From positions 41,091-105,090 of the forward strand of contig JALQPE010002635.1 of the NCBI GenBank assembly GCA_030407315.1: a stretch of 64,000 bases of DNA. Direction: 5' to 3'. Below the pieces are notes generated by a model, which was not told the DNA's origin, did not search any database, and saw only the letters and a program-made list of their open reading frames with translations. Shown here piece after piece: positions 62,471 to 64,000 of the stretch (position 1 is its first letter; every line of letters starts with the position of its first letter). Position numbers and translations under genes: made by a program. Source of the stretch: Asparagopsis taxiformis. Lineage: Eukaryota > Rhodophyta > Florideophyceae > Bonnemaisoniales > Bonnemaisoniaceae.

Positions 62471-63541
62471 TATTTCACGTTTAGACGTGTAGGGATATCG
62501 TTTCCCGCCAAATACCACCTTGAAAGAGGAATATCTCTTGATCGTGTAGTCGGAGAGAAAAGGTATCTTGTTATCCTGAACGGCTTCTCTACGCGTCCCA
62601 AATCTTTGCAATGGCCGGAAGCGACACTGAGCGCGCTGCGGAAACCAAAGGATACCGTCGAAAGCGTTGCAGAGAGACTTGCAACGACGGTAGGCGGTGA
62701 TAAAACACCCTCCGGAGGTTCTGCGATGGAGGGGTCCGTCTGCAGCGGGAAGGGAGACGGCAGATAGCCAGACACCCATTCAGGGAGCAGACGCTGCCAT
62801 GATAGAGGCAGCAAAAACCCTTGGTGATATATCACCATCTGGAAAAAACACTCTACGCTTTCCATCTACTCCTGGGACGGTGAAATCGAAAACAGGAGAG
62901 GGTCTAACGTCCGTGAAGGCGAGGGGAGTCCTGCTGGCATGGAAGATCAGAAGAGTCTGTGATGGATTGACATCAACATTGTTCGAATGCAGGACTGAAC
63001 CTAAAATGACCAATCCGCTAGATGTTGCCAAACCGGAATCAACTTCTCGTCTTGTGCAGGAGGCCAGAGTGCGCGATCTGGTCAGCAAAATATCTACCGA
63101 GGGGTTTCTGGAAACTGGCACCCGAATGACCATCTGTGAAACAATGGGGTCAGACGGACGGAAGAAACTGCAGTGCATTGATGGAGGTCATCTTATCAGC
63201 GCTTTGCAGTCGATCGTGGAGAACAAAACCGACAGTTGCTGATCGATGAGACTGAGGAGCATTAGCGTTGACTTCATCCGACCACCTGGAACCCGTGAAA
63301 GTTTCATCCTCTTGAAGTGATGCGAATATCGCAGAAGCTGAACGAAAAGACTCATGACGTGATAGAAGTTTCTATTGCTGACCACGTCTGTACGGTCATG
63401 AAGGTCATGATGATGAAGGGCTTGATGAAGGCGAAGGTAAATGTGTGCACAAAAGTTGTAGTCGAGAACAAGGTCATTCCAGGTTGTCAGGAAGGAATCA
63501 TGATGAAGTACGTTTCGATGCGCAGGGCTTCGGAGACGTAA
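62471..63541 (+). pseudogene. Second transposon ORF, frameshifted; possible ParB-like motif
   Basis: Three adjoining open frames. 62471-62767 lacks an ATG and reads ISLDRVVGEKRYLVILNGF, KPKDTVESVAERLATTVGG and TPSGGSAMEGS. 62694-63242 reads AAMIEAAKTLGDISPSGKN and VLLAWKIRRVCDG. Its last ~60 residues are VRDLVSKISTEGFLETGTR, DGRKKLQCIDGGHLISAL. 63320-63541 starts MRISQKLNEKTHDVIEVSI. The run (helix)-GF...-(strand)-C(I/V)DGGH..AL resembles the first half of ParB/Srx-type domains, where an (I/V)DG(N/G)HR..A motif follows a helix. This is by eye only. It lies downstream of the transposase-like gene on the same strand. Function unknown. Confidence 0.4.
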
Positions 63542-63582
63542 ATAACCCGGCGTTCGAACATTAGTCAGCTATCCCAAGTCGA

Positions 63583-63873
63583 TTGCAACTGAAACTAGTC
63601 CGCCAGACCGAAGAATATGCAGGGATGCACTGGGACGTCCTATTCGCTTCTGCGTTTCGAAAAGCTTCGGTGGACACAAAACTTGTCATTCTAGAGCTCA
63701 CTGCAATGTGGACGATGTGGAAACGTAGGAAAGGAGATGGTGGTATAAGTCTAAAGACATGCGCGCAAAAGTGGTGCTACAGCATGTGTGAAAATATGAC
63801 ATACTTGAGAAAGCTGTACGGAAAGGAAAACCTGGCATTCCTCACCTCATCCATGTTTCAGGAAGTTACATGA
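63583..63873 (+). other. Open frame downstream of second ORF, possibly its continuation
   Basis: 96 codons, starting with TTG: ASVDTKLVILELTAMWTMWK, CAQKWCYSMCENMTYLRKLY. Moderately amphipathic, no domain recognised. It could be the next piece of the same decayed ORF, as frame changes occur every few hundred bases here. The last 130 bases of the window show nothing further. Confidence 0.3.
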
Positions 63874-64000
63874 AGTACCGGAGCCAGGTGGACGAACACG
63901 AAAAACCATACGATATCGCATTTTGACTGTCCTCAAAGATTCTATCCTTCCGACGCACCAACTGGGAGAGGTATACGGCAGCATTGACGCGGTCTATGAT

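Larger units (their letters stand above)
55636..64000 (+). mobile_element. Putative large DNA transposon, left part
   Basis: I infer one element from a ~1.15-kb subterminal-type repeat tract that begins abruptly inside gag B, followed by a decayed transposase-like gene and a second ORF on the same strand. The right end lies beyond the window, so terminal repeats and target duplication cannot be checked. Confidence 0.5.

Noticed and set aside
62083..62865. 260-codon minus-strand ORF
   Set aside because: It runs through the duplicated 67-nt block, repeating the same peptide, and lies opposite the plus-strand pieces that show coding character.
1..64000. CRISPR arrays, rRNA genes, bacterial operons
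   Set aside because: No regularly spaced direct repeats, no rRNA signatures, and the genes are clearly eukaryotic.

Overview
The window is nuclear DNA of a compact, intron-poor eukaryote. Only two short spliceosomal introns are visible (83 and 59 nt, GT...AG). Housekeeping genes sit within tens to hundreds of bases of each other, and many genes have a TATA box about 60-125 nt before the ATG, followed by a C/T-rich leader. Core eukaryotic proteins (Fcf1/Utp24, Prp46/PRL1, AMPK-gamma/Snf4, Lsm14/Scd6) and a plant-type ATP-phosphofructokinase are mixed with heavily decayed LTR retroelements. A florideophyte red alga such as Chondrus is my best guess, from gene structure, plant-type PFK and retroelement load. 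This is inference; an oomycete or another protist is not excluded.

Layout. 1-1.2 kb: the 3' end of a Ty3/gypsy pol (integrase DDx35E plus chromodomain). 3.1-3.6 kb: a secreted single-domain cupin. 5.8-10.0 kb: four dispersed copies of an unrecognised 50-59 aa hydrophobic microprotein family, each with its own TATA box. 10.5-19.9 kb: six housekeeping genes in strictly alternating orientation: FCF1> <PRL1, PFK> <CorA, AMPKg> <LSM14. FCF1 and PRL1 stop codons are only 4 nt apart. 20-22.5 kb and 35-38.6 kb: four paralogous eight-helix membrane proteins of unknown function; the second pair is an inverted duplication with patchy near-identity. 24.6-32.3 kb: three secreted proteins built from 2, 2 and 4 copies of a twelve-cysteine module. 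39.0-41.0 kb: a decayed Ty1/copia remnant (minus strand).

43.2-53.2 kb is a nearly full-length Ty3/gypsy element (element A) with 656-659 bp LTRs, gag with a CCHC knuckle, PR-RT-RNaseH, integrase and chromodomain, broken by several frameshifts. It runs directly into a second, distantly related gag (element B, 53.4-55.6 kb) that shares the same primer-binding-site sequence. Gag B is cut at about 55.64 kb by the start of a GGCAGTA-rich tract. I interpret that tract as the subterminal repeat region of a large DNA transposon running past the window end. This carries a frameshifted transposase-like gene (58.2-61.7 kb) and a second, also broken, ORF (62.5-63.5 kb) with a possible ParB-like motif.

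The most novel material is the microprotein family, the twelve-cysteine secreted family, the eight-helix family with apparent gene conversion, and the large transposon with its 70-bp palindrome. All functional statements rest on reading motifs by eye; no searches were run.
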